Positions 37,749 to 45,520 of a stretch of DNA of 64,000 nt are shown here, piece after piece. The DNA comes from Pseudomonas sp. R5-89-07 (lineage in GTDB: Bacteria > Pseudomonadota > Gammaproteobacteria > Pseudomonadales > Pseudomonadaceae). A model generated the notes under the pieces. The model had not been told where the DNA came from. It saw only the letters and a list, made by a program, of their open reading frames with translations, and did no database searches. Within the stretch, counting starts at the first letter, position 1. Each line of letters opens with the position of its first letter. The stretch spans positions 3,286,001 through 3,350,000 of the forward strand of contig NZ_CP027727.1 in assembly GCF_003851685.1 (NCBI RefSeq), read 5' to 3'. Both the position numbers and the translations under genes were made by a program.

Positions 37749-37786
37749 AATCACCTCGTATTGACCACTGCCGAGGAGCCCTGCCC

Positions 37787-39025
37787 ATGACCGAACAACA
37801 CGTCATCAATCCACTGTCCACTGGCGTCGACTACCCGCCCCTGGCCGCGCGCTTTCGGCCGATTTTCCAGCGCATCGCTGATGGCGCAGTGGAGCGCGAA
37901 CTGAGCCGCACCCTGCCCTACGAACCGATCCAGTGGCTCAAGGAGGCCGGCTTTGGCGCGGTGCGCGTGCCGGTGGAGTACGGCGGTGGCGGCGCTTCCC
38001 TGCCGCAGCTGTTCGAACTGCTGATCGAACTGGCCGAAGCCGACTCCAACGTGCCTCAAGCCCTGCGCGGGCACTTTGCCTTTGCCGAAGACCGACTCAA
38101 CGCGCCGCCCAGCGCCGCCCGCGACCTGTGGTTCAAGCGCTTCGTGGACGGCGATATCGTCGGTTGCGCCTGGACCGAGATCGGCAACGTGGCCATCGGC
38201 GACGTGGTCACCCAGGTCAGCCCCGATGGCGACCAATGGACCCTCAACGGTGAAAAGTTCTACAGCACCGGCAGCATTTTCGCCGACTGGATCGACGTCT
38301 ACGCCCAACGCAGCGACACCGGCGCCGACGTAATCGCCGCCACCCGCGCCCGCCAGCCAGGCGTGGTCCACAGCGATGACTGGGACGGCTTTGGCCAGCG
38401 CACCACCGGCAGCGGCACATCGCGCTTTGACCATGCGGTGGTGGAGGCAGACAACGTCATCGACTTTGCCACACGGTTCAAATACCAGACCGCGTTCTAC
38501 CAGTTGGTGCTGCTCGCCAGCCTGGCGGGCATCGGCCGCGCAGCCCTGCGCGACGTGGCACACCAGGTGCGCAGCCGACAGCGCATCTACAGCCATGGCA
38601 ATGCGCCCCATGTCAGCCAGGACGCGCAGGTTCAGCAAGTGGTGGGCGAAGTGGCGGCCCTGGTCTACGCCGCCGAGGCCAGCGCCTTGAAAGCCACGCT
38701 GCCGGCGCAACGGGCGTACCTGGCGCGGTTTGGTGGGGATGAAGCCGTGGAGCGCGAAGCCAATGTGGCGGCGGAAATCGAATCGGCCACTGCGCAGGTG
38801 GTGGTGTCGCAGCTTATACAGCGCGCTACCAGTGAACTGTTCAATGCGCTGGGGGCTTCGGATGTGCGCCAGGGTAAAGCGCTGGATCGACATTGGCGCA
38901 ATGCGCGGACGGTGTCTTCGCATAATCCGGTGATCTACAAGGCGCGCATCGTGGGTGACTGGGTCATCAACGACACCGAACCGCCATTTGTCTGGCAAAT
39001 CGGCAACGGCCCGGCCAAGGCCTGA
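37787..39025 (+). CDS. Acyl-CoA-dehydrogenase-like flavoprotein, sulfur acquisition (SfnB/SfnC/DszC-like)
   Basis: 412-residue protein with the acyl-CoA dehydrogenase fold. The N-terminal helical domain contains LKEAGFGAVRVPVEYGGGG; a middle beta domain has WTLNGEKFYSTGSIFADW, and a C-terminal helical bundle follows. The catalytic glutamate of true dehydrogenases is not obvious. Together with the link to sfnG, this suggests an FMNH2-dependent monooxygenase acting on organosulfur compounds. Start at 37787 follows GAGGAG (37774-37779). Divergent from sfnG, with its own sigma-54-type promoter. Confidence 0.8.
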   Translation: MTEQHVINPLSTGVDYPPLAARFRPIFQRIADGAVERELSRTLPYEPIQWLKEAGFGAVRVPVEYGGGGASLPQLFELLIELAEADSNVPQALRGHFAFAEDRLNAPPSAARDLWFKRFVDGDIVGCAWTEIGNVAIGDVVTQVSPDGDQWTLNGEKFYSTGSIFADWIDVYAQRSDTGADVIAATRARQPGVVHSDDWDGFGQRTTGSGTSRFDHAVVEADNVIDFATRFKYQTAFYQLVLLASLAGIGRAALRDVAHQVRSRQRIYSHGNAPHVSQDAQVQQVVGEVAALVYAAEASALKATLPAQRAYLARFGGDEAVEREANVAAEIESATAQVVVSQLIQRATSELFNALGASDVRQGKALDRHWRNARTVSSHNPVIYKARIVGDWVINDTEPPFVWQIGNGPAKA

Positions 39026-39037
39026 CGGCGACTCCTA

Positions 39038-39219
39038 TGTAGGAGGGGGCTTGCCCTAATGCCACTGTAGGAGCGAGCTTGCTCGCGAAAAACGTCTAGG
39101 CAACGCGTTCATTCTGAATAAACGCGGGGGCCCTGAGTTCTTCGCGAGCAAGGGCTAGCCGCCCGCCTCGCTCCTACAAAAAGCCTTGGCTGACTGGCAT
39201 TAGGGCTTGCCCCCGATAG
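39038..39219. repeat. Nested REP: type-2 pair inside a type-1 element
   Basis: Outer type-1 arms meet the inserted block through an 11-base perfect inverted repeat, CCCTAATGCCA (39054-39064) and TGGCATTAGGG (39195-39205). The inner type-2 pair runs 39066-39178. Its right copy is interrupted near 39152-39166 by extra bases containing GCTAGCC. Confidence 0.85.
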
Positions 39220-39333
39220 CCATAGGTATCTACACAACCTTGTAGCAGCCTACGGTAACCACGATGCGAAGCGAGCCGCTCTTGATCTTGCTTTTGATCT
39301 TAGGCGCCCCGTTAAACCACGCTGGCCGGAATT

Positions 39334-39427
39334 CGACATTGATTTGGAGGGTAAACCGGCAGGGATGCCGGTTTAGCCGCCCCGCGCCATGGATGGCGCG
39401 TGGCGGCGGCCCTCCAAATCAATGTCG
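39334..39427. repeat. Large cruciform-forming intergenic repeat
   Basis: Perfect 18-base outer arms, CGACATTGATTTGGAGGG (39334-39351) and its complement at 39410-39427. They enclose a TAAACCGGCA/TGCCGGTTTA hairpin (39352-39375) and a nested GCCGCC...CGCGCC/GGCGCG...GGCGGC hairpin (about 39376-39409). Folded, it would be a three-way junction. Confidence 0.85.
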
Positions 39428-39664
39428 GATTACGGGCACACCGAGCCTGGGCGAGGTGCCGAGTGGTGGGGCAAGAGCCCTTTTGGTTACTTTTGGGGCT
39501 CTTTTCCAAAAGTGACCCGCCGTCAGGGCGGAACCCTAAGCCGCCGTTACCGCAGCAACGGATATGTACTCGCTCTGATCCAACACCATGGTCGGCTGTC
39601 AGGCCGCCATCGGGGGCAAGTCGAACCGTCGCACCGCCCCTCCCACACTGGAACCGCGTCCAGC

Positions 39665-40450
39665 CTAGAACGCAAGCTTGTAGCCGATAGCCATCAACAT
39701 CACCGCCAGACACGGACGCAACACCCCATCCGGCAGCTTGCCCGTCATATGGCTACCCATATAGATCCCCGGCAACGACCCCATCAACAAAAAGCCCAAC
39801 AAATGCCAATCCATATTGCCCATGCTGGCATGCCCCAGCCCCGCCACCAGGGTCAGCGGCACGGCATGGGCGATCTCGGTACCCACCAGGCGACGCGTGG
39901 CCAGGAACGGATACAGAATGAACAACGCCACCGTCCCCAACGCCCCGGCACCGATGGAGGTCAGGGCCACCATGGTGCCGAGCACCGCGCCGGTCACCAC
40001 GGTCAGCGCGTTCAGGTTGCGCGGGCTCATGTGGTAGTGATCGCCGGCATGGCGCTGGGCAAAAGCCAACAGGCTTTTCTTGAAGAGGATCGCCAGGGCC
40101 GTCAGCAGCAGCACCACACCGAGGGCCTGCTTGATCACCGCGTTCATCGCGCTGGGGTCGGTGTGCAGACTGGCGAGGAACCACAGGGTCAGCAATACCG
40201 CCGGCACACTGCCCAGGGTGAGCCAGCCGGTGATGGTCCAATCGATGTTCCTGTTCTTGCTGTGCACCAGCACGCCACCGGACTTGGTGATGGCGGCATA
40301 CAACAGGTCGGTGCCCACCGCCGTGGCCGGGTTGATGCCGAACCACAACAGGATCGGCGTCATCAACGAGCCCCCGCCAACGCCCGTCATGCCCACGATA
40401 AAACCAACGATCAGGCCAGCAACCACAAACCCCACATTACCTACATCCAT
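39665..40450 (-). CDS. TauE/SafE (TSUP) family permease
   Basis: 261-residue inner membrane protein with about eight helices. It has the two TSUP signature repeats: GFIVGMTGVGGGSLMTPIL near the N-terminus and GTMVALTSIGAGALGT in the second half. Family members move sulfite, sulfoacetate, taurine or other small organic anions. The nearby sfnG pair makes a sulfur compound plausible, but there is no direct evidence. It is monocistronic; GTAGCTGTAATGGATGTAGG precedes the body, and the ATG at 40450 begins MDVGNVGFVVAG. Confidence 0.85.
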   Translation of the reverse strand: MDVGNVGFVVAGLIVGFIVGMTGVGGGSLMTPILLWFGINPATAVGTDLLYAAITKSGGVLVHSKNRNIDWTITGWLTLGSVPAVLLTLWFLASLHTDPSAMNAVIKQALGVVLLLTALAILFKKSLLAFAQRHAGDHYHMSPRNLNALTVVTGAVLGTMVALTSIGAGALGTVALFILYPFLATRRLVGTEIAHAVPLTLVAGLGHASMGNMDWHLLGFLLMGSLPGIYMGSHMTGKLPDGVLRPCLAVMLMAIGYKLAF

Positions 40451-40541
40451 TACAGCTACCTGCGGCCTTATAAATTTCTGGCCGCAGGATAGCGATTTTT
40501 CTTATAACCACTTATATCAATATGATCTGACTTTATGCCTT

Positions 40542-41312
40542 TTAGCCGAGCCGATGGCAGACGTAGGCCTGGGTCTGATAGGGGAAGGCCACGGTGTCCC
40601 GACCTTTCAACGCCGGATGCGTGTCGATCAGCGCCTGCAATTGTGCGGTGACCGCTGCCTTGGGTCCATCAGCCAACGCGGCGATAAAGCTCACGGAGAG
40701 GAAGCGGTCCATGATTACTTCCTGAGGGCTGCCCACATGGCTGTAGGGAAAACAGCTCATCTCAGGGTCGGAAAAGTACTCGCCGGTAAAGGCTTCACGC
40801 CAGCGACCGGTATGAAAACGCGGGGTGTCGCCCTCGTAGGGGGTGATGATCCGGGTGATGGCCGCGACCCAATCCACCGATTCATCCCGCACGTTCCAGA
40901 CCAGGCCAAGGCGGCCGTCGGCCTTGAGCACGCGATGGATCTCCGCCAGGGCCGCCTCGGAGGAGAACCAGTGGAACGCCTGGGCGCACACCACGGCGTC
41001 CGTGCTGGCAGAGGGCAATGGGATGGACTCTGCGGTGCCATTGACCAGGCGCACATCCGGCAGAAGCCTGGTCAACTGGGCACCCATTGCAGCCACCGGT
41101 TCGACGGCCGTCAACGTTGGCGCCAGGGTGCTGAGCAAGCGGGTGAACTTGCCGGTGCCGGCGCCCAGATCAACCACACTCGACTGGCCGTCGATGTGCA
41201 ATACCTCCGTCAGCCAGCCCGTGAGTTGCCTGGGATAGTCCGGCCGGCCTTGGGCGTAGGTGACGGCCTGGGTGGAGAAACCTTGTTGAGCAGACGTGTG
41301 TACACCAGTCAT
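40542..41312 (-). CDS. Class I SAM-dependent methyltransferase (UbiE/type 11-like)
   Basis: 256 residues. SAM-binding motif I is VVDLGAGTGKF (about 47-57), followed by TAVEPVAAMGAQL (motif II), DAVVCAQAFHWF (motif IV/post-II) and EIHRVLKADGRLGLVW. AFHWF is typical of small-molecule methyltransferases of the SmtA/methyltransferase-11 group. The substrate is unknown. The ATG at 41312 is preferred because AAGGAGAG lies nine bases upstream; the longer frame would need a TTG. It is monocistronic. Confidence 0.82.
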   Translation of the reverse strand: MTGVHTSAQQGFSTQAVTYAQGRPDYPRQLTGWLTEVLHIDGQSSVVDLGAGTGKFTRLLSTLAPTLTAVEPVAAMGAQLTRLLPDVRLVNGTAESIPLPSASTDAVVCAQAFHWFSSEAALAEIHRVLKADGRLGLVWNVRDESVDWVAAITRIITPYEGDTPRFHTGRWREAFTGEYFSDPEMSCFPYSHVGSPQEVIMDRFLSVSFIAALADGPKAAVTAQLQALIDTHPALKGRDTVAFPYQTQAYVCHRLG

Positions 41313-41449
41313 TGCCAATCTCTCCTTGGGTAAAGCGGGAGCACAGTGTGCGCCCTGGCAAGTTTATTTTCTAATCGCTGCATCCAACCGGGCCGCTCAC
41401 GGGTAGTACTTGCAGCAACCCCGCTGTTCTACCCAATGGAGAACTACCC

Positions 41450-41971
41450 ATGAACGCTAAAGCCCTGCTCTGCCTCACCGGTTTGCTGGTCGCCAGCCCC
41501 GCTGTGTTTGCCCAGGCCGTTGTACCCGACAGCATCAAGGTGCCGGATGGCCATAAGGTCGCCCTGGAAACCACCGGTGTCGGCGAAATCACCTATGAGT
41601 GCCGCGACAAGGCCAACGCCGCCGGCCAGACCGAGTGGACCTTTGTCGGGCCCAAGGCGGTATTGAACGACCGCAACGGCAAGCAAGTGGGCACCTACTT
41701 CGGCCCGCCGGCCACCTGGCAAGCCAATGATGGCTCGAAAATCACCGGTACCCAGTTGGCCGTGGCGCCGTCGAGCGCTGGCAACCTGCCGTATCAACTG
41801 GTCAAGGCCAACCCGGCTGAAGGCAACGGCGCGATGCGTGGCGTGAGTTACATCCAGCGCGTTGCGCTCAAGGGCGGCGTCGCCCCCGCAAGCGCATGCA
41901 CGGTCGCCAACAAGGGCACGCAGCAAACCGTGAAGTACCAGGCAGACTACATCTTCTGGGCCGCTAACTGA
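41450..41971 (+). CDS. DUF3455 secreted protein
   Basis: 173 residues with a signal peptide cleaved near residue 22 (ASPAVFA|QAVV). The body matches DUF3455: VPDGHKVALETTGVGEITYEC, TEWTFVGPKAVL, and YIQRVALKGGVAP...YQADYIFW. Periplasmic or secreted, function unknown. Two cysteines could form a disulfide. It is followed after 58 bases by an ECF sigma/anti-sigma pair, an arrangement that suggests shared regulation. GGAG precedes the start. Confidence 0.82.
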   Translation: MNAKALLCLTGLLVASPAVFAQAVVPDSIKVPDGHKVALETTGVGEITYECRDKANAAGQTEWTFVGPKAVLNDRNGKQVGTYFGPPATWQANDGSKITGTQLAVAPSSAGNLPYQLVKANPAEGNGAMRGVSYIQRVALKGGVAPASACTVANKGTQQTVKYQADYIFWAAN

Positions 41972-41993
41972 GCAAACTCGGCTACGCTCGCCT

Positions 41994-42021
41994 TGTAGGC
42001 GCGAGGACGCTCGCCCCTACA
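41994..42021. repeat. Degenerate single REP palindrome
   Basis: TGTAGGCGCGAG (41994-42005) and CTCGCCCCTACA (42010-42021) form an imperfect hairpin related to the type-2 REP, in the gap before the sigma factor gene and within nine bases of its ATG. Confidence 0.7.
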
Positions 42022-42029
42022 ACGCGCAG

Positions 42030-42590
42030 ATGTCTACTGAAGTGGCAGGAATCCTTGGTTTGGCTGAAATCATCTTTGACTATCAAGCGTGCCTGCTGGC
42101 CTGCGCCCGCGGCGATCACCGTGCCCTGCACCGGCTCTATGAGCACGACAGCAGCCGTCTGCTGGGTGTGGCCCTGCGGATCGTGCGGGACAGGGCCCTG
42201 GCCGAAGACATCGTGCACGACGCCTTCATCAAGGTCTGGCACGGCGCCCATGGCTTTGACCCGAGCCGCGGTTCGGCGCGCGGCTGGGTGTTCAGCGTGA
42301 CCCGCCATCTGGCGCTGAACAGCGTGCGCAACACCGGCCGCGACATCGCGCTCGGCGATACCCACGAACAACTGGCGGCACCTGCCGAACACGTTGAATT
42401 CGAGGCGCGTTCGGCGCAGATTCACACCTGCCTGGCACAGCTGGACCCGCCCCGGCGCCAATGCATCCTGCATGCGTATGTGGACGGTTATTCTCACAGC
42501 GAAATCGCGCAAAAGCTGGGCACCCCGCTGGGGACGGTCAAAGCCTGGATCAAACGGAGCCTCGCCGCCCTGCGGGAGTGCATGGCATGA
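42030..42590 (+). CDS. ECF-type RNA polymerase sigma factor
   Basis: 186 residues with sigma region 2 (LLGVALRIVRDRALAEDIVHDAFIKVW, key residues only; about 45-75) and region 4 (HAYVDGYSHSEIAQKLGTPLGTVKAWIKRSL, about 145-178). The anti-sigma gene overlaps its stop codon, so activity is presumably released by a signal. It resembles SigK/EcfG-independent ECF groups paired with ChrR/RskA-like anti-sigma factors. The ATG at 42030 lacks a good RBS because the REP-like hairpin lies directly before it; an internal TTG near 42060 is an alternative start. Confidence 0.88.
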   Translation: MSTEVAGILGLAEIIFDYQACLLACARGDHRALHRLYEHDSSRLLGVALRIVRDRALAEDIVHDAFIKVWHGAHGFDPSRGSARGWVFSVTRHLALNSVRNTGRDIALGDTHEQLAAPAEHVEFEARSAQIHTCLAQLDPPRRQCILHAYVDGYSHSEIAQKLGTPLGTVKAWIKRSLAALRECMA

Positions 42591-43267
42591 ACGACGACGA
42601 ACTGGCCAGTGAATACGTATTGGGCACCCTGCCCGCCGAACAGCGCGCCGACGTCGAGCAACGCCTGCTGCACGATGCCCAACTGCGCGCAGCCGTGCAG
42701 GCCTGGGAGCAGCGCCTGCTGCCACTGACGGCGCTGGCGCCACCGGTGTCGCCTTCGGCGCAGCTATGGCCACGCATCGAACGCAGCCTCACCCAGGCGC
42801 ACAAGCGCGTGGACAAACCGGTGCCATGGTGGAACCTGCTGGTGGTGTGGCGCGGCCTCACCGCTGCGGGGCTGACGGCGACCCTGGTGCTGGCGACGCT
42901 GTTATGGATGCGCCCGCCCATCGCTGAACCCACGTTTGTCGTGGTGCTGGTGGCCCCGCAAGACCAGGCGCCGGGCTGGGTCATCCAGGCCAGCGATCGC
43001 CAGCAGATCCAGTTGATTCCCCTGGGCGTCATGCAGGTGCCCGCCGACAAGGCGCTACAGTTCTGGACCAAGGCCGATGGCTGGCAGGGCCCGGTTTCCC
43101 TGGGGCTGGTCAAGCCGGGGCAGACCTTGTCGGTGCCGCTGGACAAGCTGCCACCGCTGGCGCCGAATCAGCTGTTCGAACTGACCCTGGAAGACTCAAG
43201 CGGCTCGCCCACCGGTAAACCGACCGGGCCGATTCAGGCCATCGGGCGAGCGGTCAAAGTGCTTTGA
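42587..43267 (+). CDS. Anti-sigma factor (RskA/ChrR-like), membrane-bound
   Basis: 226 residues. The cytoplasmic N-terminus has the anti-sigma start DDELASEYVLGTLPAEQRADVEQRL. A single membrane helix lies at about 87-107 (GLTAAGLTATLVLATLLWM), and the periplasmic C-terminal RskA-type domain carries FVVVLVAPQDQAPGWVIQ and the family's LFELTLEDSSGSPTGKPTGP. It has no zinc-binding HxxxCxxC motif, so it is not a ZAS-type redox sensor. ATGA overlap with the sigma gene. Its 3' end abuts the convergent histidine kinase. Confidence 0.88.
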   Translation: MNDDELASEYVLGTLPAEQRADVEQRLLHDAQLRAAVQAWEQRLLPLTALAPPVSPSAQLWPRIERSLTQAHKRVDKPVPWWNLLVVWRGLTAAGLTATLVLATLLWMRPPIAEPTFVVVLVAPQDQAPGWVIQASDRQQIQLIPLGVMQVPADKALQFWTKADGWQGPVSLGLVKPGQTLSVPLDKLPPLAPNQLFELTLEDSSGSPTGKPTGPIQAIGRAVKVL

Positions 43268-44572
43268 TCATTCGATGGCAGGCAACCACACGCGAAACCG
43301 CGCGCCGCCCAGCGGTGAAGCCTCGGCGGTCAAGGTGCCGCCCTGGGCTTCCAGGGCCCGGCGACTGATGGCCAGGCCCAGGCCGAAACCACCGGTGGCG
43401 CGGTCGCGGCTACGGTCCAAACGGTAGAACGGCTCGAAGATACGTTCGCGCTGGTCCGCTGGAATGCCAATACCATCGTCATCCACGCAGATTTCACAAC
43501 CTTTTTTGGGGCATACCCTGACGCCGACCTGGATGCGCTTGTCGCAGTAACGCGTGGCATTGCGCAACAGGTTCTGCAAGGCGCGGGCGGTGAGACGCGG
43601 GTCGAGGCTGAAGCGCTCCACGGCGCAGTCGAGCGCCACGTCGATCACGATCTCGGGGTTTTCCAGTTCGTCGTCGACACTGCCCAATACACTGTCGATG
43701 AATTCGTCGAGCACCACCTCGACCCGTTCCGGCAACTGCGCCGGGTTTTGCAGGCGGCTGTAAGACAGCAGCTCCAGTACCAGTTCGTCCAGCTCACGAA
43801 TATGCGCCACCAGGCTTTGCAGGCGCTCCCGGCTCGCTGTGGGCAAGTCTTCCGACAGCGCCAGGGCCAGGCCAAAATCCAGGCGGGTCAGCGGTGTGCG
43901 CAGCTCGTGTGACACTGCGTTGAGCAGGTCGCGTTGCTGGTTCAACAGGTTCTCGATGTCATCGGCCATGGTGTCGAACACCGAGGCGAGGCTGCCGATG
44001 CTGGAGCTGGCGGGAATACGCGTGCGCTCGGCCAGGTTGCCCTGCCCCAATTGCGCGGCGGTGCTTTTCAGGCGTTCCAGGTCGCGCCAGTGCGGGCGCA
44101 GCCACACCAGCAGGCAAGCGAGCAGCGCCGCGACGATCAGCACGTTGATCGCCCAGTACAGCACGTTCATGTCCAACGGATCGGGCGGGACCGTCAGCTT
44201 GACCACGAATTGCTCGTTGATCGGCGAGCTGATTTCCTCCATCCAACCCCATTCCCCCAGGCGCACCACCGATTTACCCTGTTCCAGCAGTTTTTCTTCC
44301 GCCGGGGTGTAGCGCGCATCCTGGCGCAGCAGCAATTGCACTTTCAACGGCGCAAAGTCGCGGCCCAACTGCTCGGTGACCTGTGACCAGCGTTCCACCG
44401 GTGCGCGCACGTATTGCTTGACGATCAGCTTCTGCTGGCCGCGGGTCTGTTCGATGTTGTAGTCCATGTAACGGTGTTCGAACAGCTGGATTACCAGTGA
44501 GGGGATCAAGTAGATCGCCGCGCTGTAGGTGACGATCGTGATCAGGTAGAGGCGCAGCAGTACACGAAACAT
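43268..44572 (-). CDS. Sensor histidine kinase, RstB-like
   Basis: 434-residue membrane kinase: a first helix at about 5-27, a periplasmic sensor of about 110 residues, a second helix near 137-160 and a HAMP region. The phospho-acceptor H222 lies in AVSHELRTPL, and an HATPase_c domain has N-box LQNLLRNATRY, G1 VDDDGIGIP and G2 GGFGLGLAI. It phosphorylates the regulator encoded just upstream in the same operon (three-base gap). The signal is unknown. Sensor length and layout fit RstB. The two share a divergent promoter region with an RND efflux operon. Confidence 0.88.
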   Translation of the reverse strand: MFRVLLRLYLITIVTYSAAIYLIPSLVIQLFEHRYMDYNIEQTRGQQKLIVKQYVRAPVERWSQVTEQLGRDFAPLKVQLLLRQDARYTPAEEKLLEQGKSVVRLGEWGWMEEISSPINEQFVVKLTVPPDPLDMNVLYWAINVLIVAALLACLLVWLRPHWRDLERLKSTAAQLGQGNLAERTRIPASSSIGSLASVFDTMADDIENLLNQQRDLLNAVSHELRTPLTRLDFGLALALSEDLPTASRERLQSLVAHIRELDELVLELLSYSRLQNPAQLPERVEVVLDEFIDSVLGSVDDELENPEIVIDVALDCAVERFSLDPRLTARALQNLLRNATRYCDKRIQVGVRVCPKKGCEICVDDDGIGIPADQRERIFEPFYRLDRSRDRATGGFGLGLAISRRALEAQGGTLTAEASPLGGARFRVWLPAIE

Positions 44573-44575
44573 GGC

Positions 44576-45277
44576 TCAGCATTCCCACTCGGAACGGCTG
44601 AACAGGTAGCCCTTGCCCCACACGGTCTTGATCTTGCGCGCTTCGCCGGCGTGGTCATCGAACTTGCGGCGCAGCTTGGAGATGGCCACGTCCACCGAGC
44701 GGTCGGTGCCATTGAACTCGATACCGCGCAGGCGTTGCAGGATCTGGTCGCGGCTGAGCACTTCGCCGGCATGTCGGGCCAGTACCACCAGCAGGTTGTA
44801 CTCGCCGCTGGACAACTCCACCGCCTGCTCGCGCCAGGTCACGGTGCGTTCGGACAGGTCGATGCACAGGTTGCCCATGATGATTTTGTCGCTGGCCACC
44901 TGGGGTTCCGACAGGCTGCTGCGGCGCAGCAAGGTGCGCACACGGGCGAGCAATACGCGTGGCTCGCAGGGTTTGGTCACATAGTCGTCGGCGCCCATTT
45001 CTAGGCCCAGCACCTGGTCGTGGCTGTCATCACGGGCAGTGAGCATCAGGATCGGCAGGCCGGCCGAGTCGGCGCGCAGCAGGCGGCACACCTGCAGGCC
45101 ATCGAGGCCGGGCAGCATCAGGTCGAGGATCACCAGGTCCGGCGGGTTCAGGCGCGCCCGTTCGCGCACCTGGTCGCCACGGCTGAGCACGCTGACCTGG
45201 TAGCCATTGCGTTCCAGGTAGCTGGCAATCAACTCGGAAAGTGCGGCGTCGTCTTCCACCAGGAGGATGTTGGGCAT
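44576..45277 (-). CDS. OmpR-family response regulator, RstA-like
   Basis: 233 residues: receiver domain with acidic pocket E8-D9-D10, phospho-acceptor D52 (ILDLMLPG), T in MLTARDD and K in VTKPCEPR; C-terminal winged helix (VAISKLRRKFDD, IKTVWGKGYLFS). RstA proteins bind TACATNTNGTTACA. Two similar sequences lie at 45433 and 45454, between this gene and the efflux operon. The ATG at 45277 begins MPNILLVEDD; the frame is open further upstream but without homology. Confidence 0.9.
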   Translation of the reverse strand: MPNILLVEDDAALSELIASYLERNGYQVSVLSRGDQVRERARLNPPDLVILDLMLPGLDGLQVCRLLRADSAGLPILMLTARDDSHDQVLGLEMGADDYVTKPCEPRVLLARVRTLLRRSSLSEPQVASDKIIMGNLCIDLSERTVTWREQAVELSSGEYNLLVVLARHAGEVLSRDQILQRLRGIEFNGTDRSVDVAISKLRRKFDDHAGEARKIKTVWGKGYLFSRSEWEC

Positions 45278-45322
45278 GAAGGTGTTTCCAGAAAATACAG
45301 TGATGTGCCGTACACAAATCCC

Positions 45323-45367
45323 ATGTGGGAGGGGGCAAGTCGAATCGTCGCACCGCCCCTCCCACAT
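45323..45367. repeat. Hybrid type-1 REP hairpin
   Basis: ATGTGGGAGGGG (45323-45334) and CCCCTCCCACAT (45356-45367) are perfect arms around GCAAGTCGAATCGTCGCACC. The same internal sequence occurs in the element at 39610-39655. It lies upstream of the response-regulator gene. Confidence 0.9.
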
Positions 45368-45432
45368 TTGATCTTCTTTGTAAGCAAGGTTGTGCAAGGA
45401 TATACGGCCCCGAGGCCAAGCGCCCCGACCCT

Positions 45433-45467
45433 TACATTTCTTCACAGACGCACTACATAGCTTCACA
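45433..45467. promoter_or_regulatory. Two RstA-box-like direct repeats
   Basis: TACATTTCTTCACA (45433-45446) and TACATAGCTTCACA (45454-45467), 21 bases apart, so on the same helix face. They match the E. coli RstA box TACATNTNGTTACA at ten and nine of twelve fixed positions. They lie 54 bases before the efflux adaptor ATG. Confidence 0.6.
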
Positions 45468-45520
45468 GCACCACGGCGCAGGTGACCTTAGGATGCGCCA
45501 GTCAATATTGGGATAAGAGC

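Larger units (their letters stand above)
39026..39664. other. Gene-free repeat cluster
   Basis: No convincing gene in 639 bases. It holds a type-1 REP half split by a complete type-2 REP pair (39038-39219), a large cruciform-forming repeat (39334-39427), and a conserved-looking stretch with GGCTCTTTTCCAAAAGTGACCC near 39498-39519. A further hybrid REP follows at 39610-39655 (TCGGGGGCAAG then CCCCTCCCACA). Several short ORFs cross it, but their composition follows the repeats. Confidence 0.8.
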
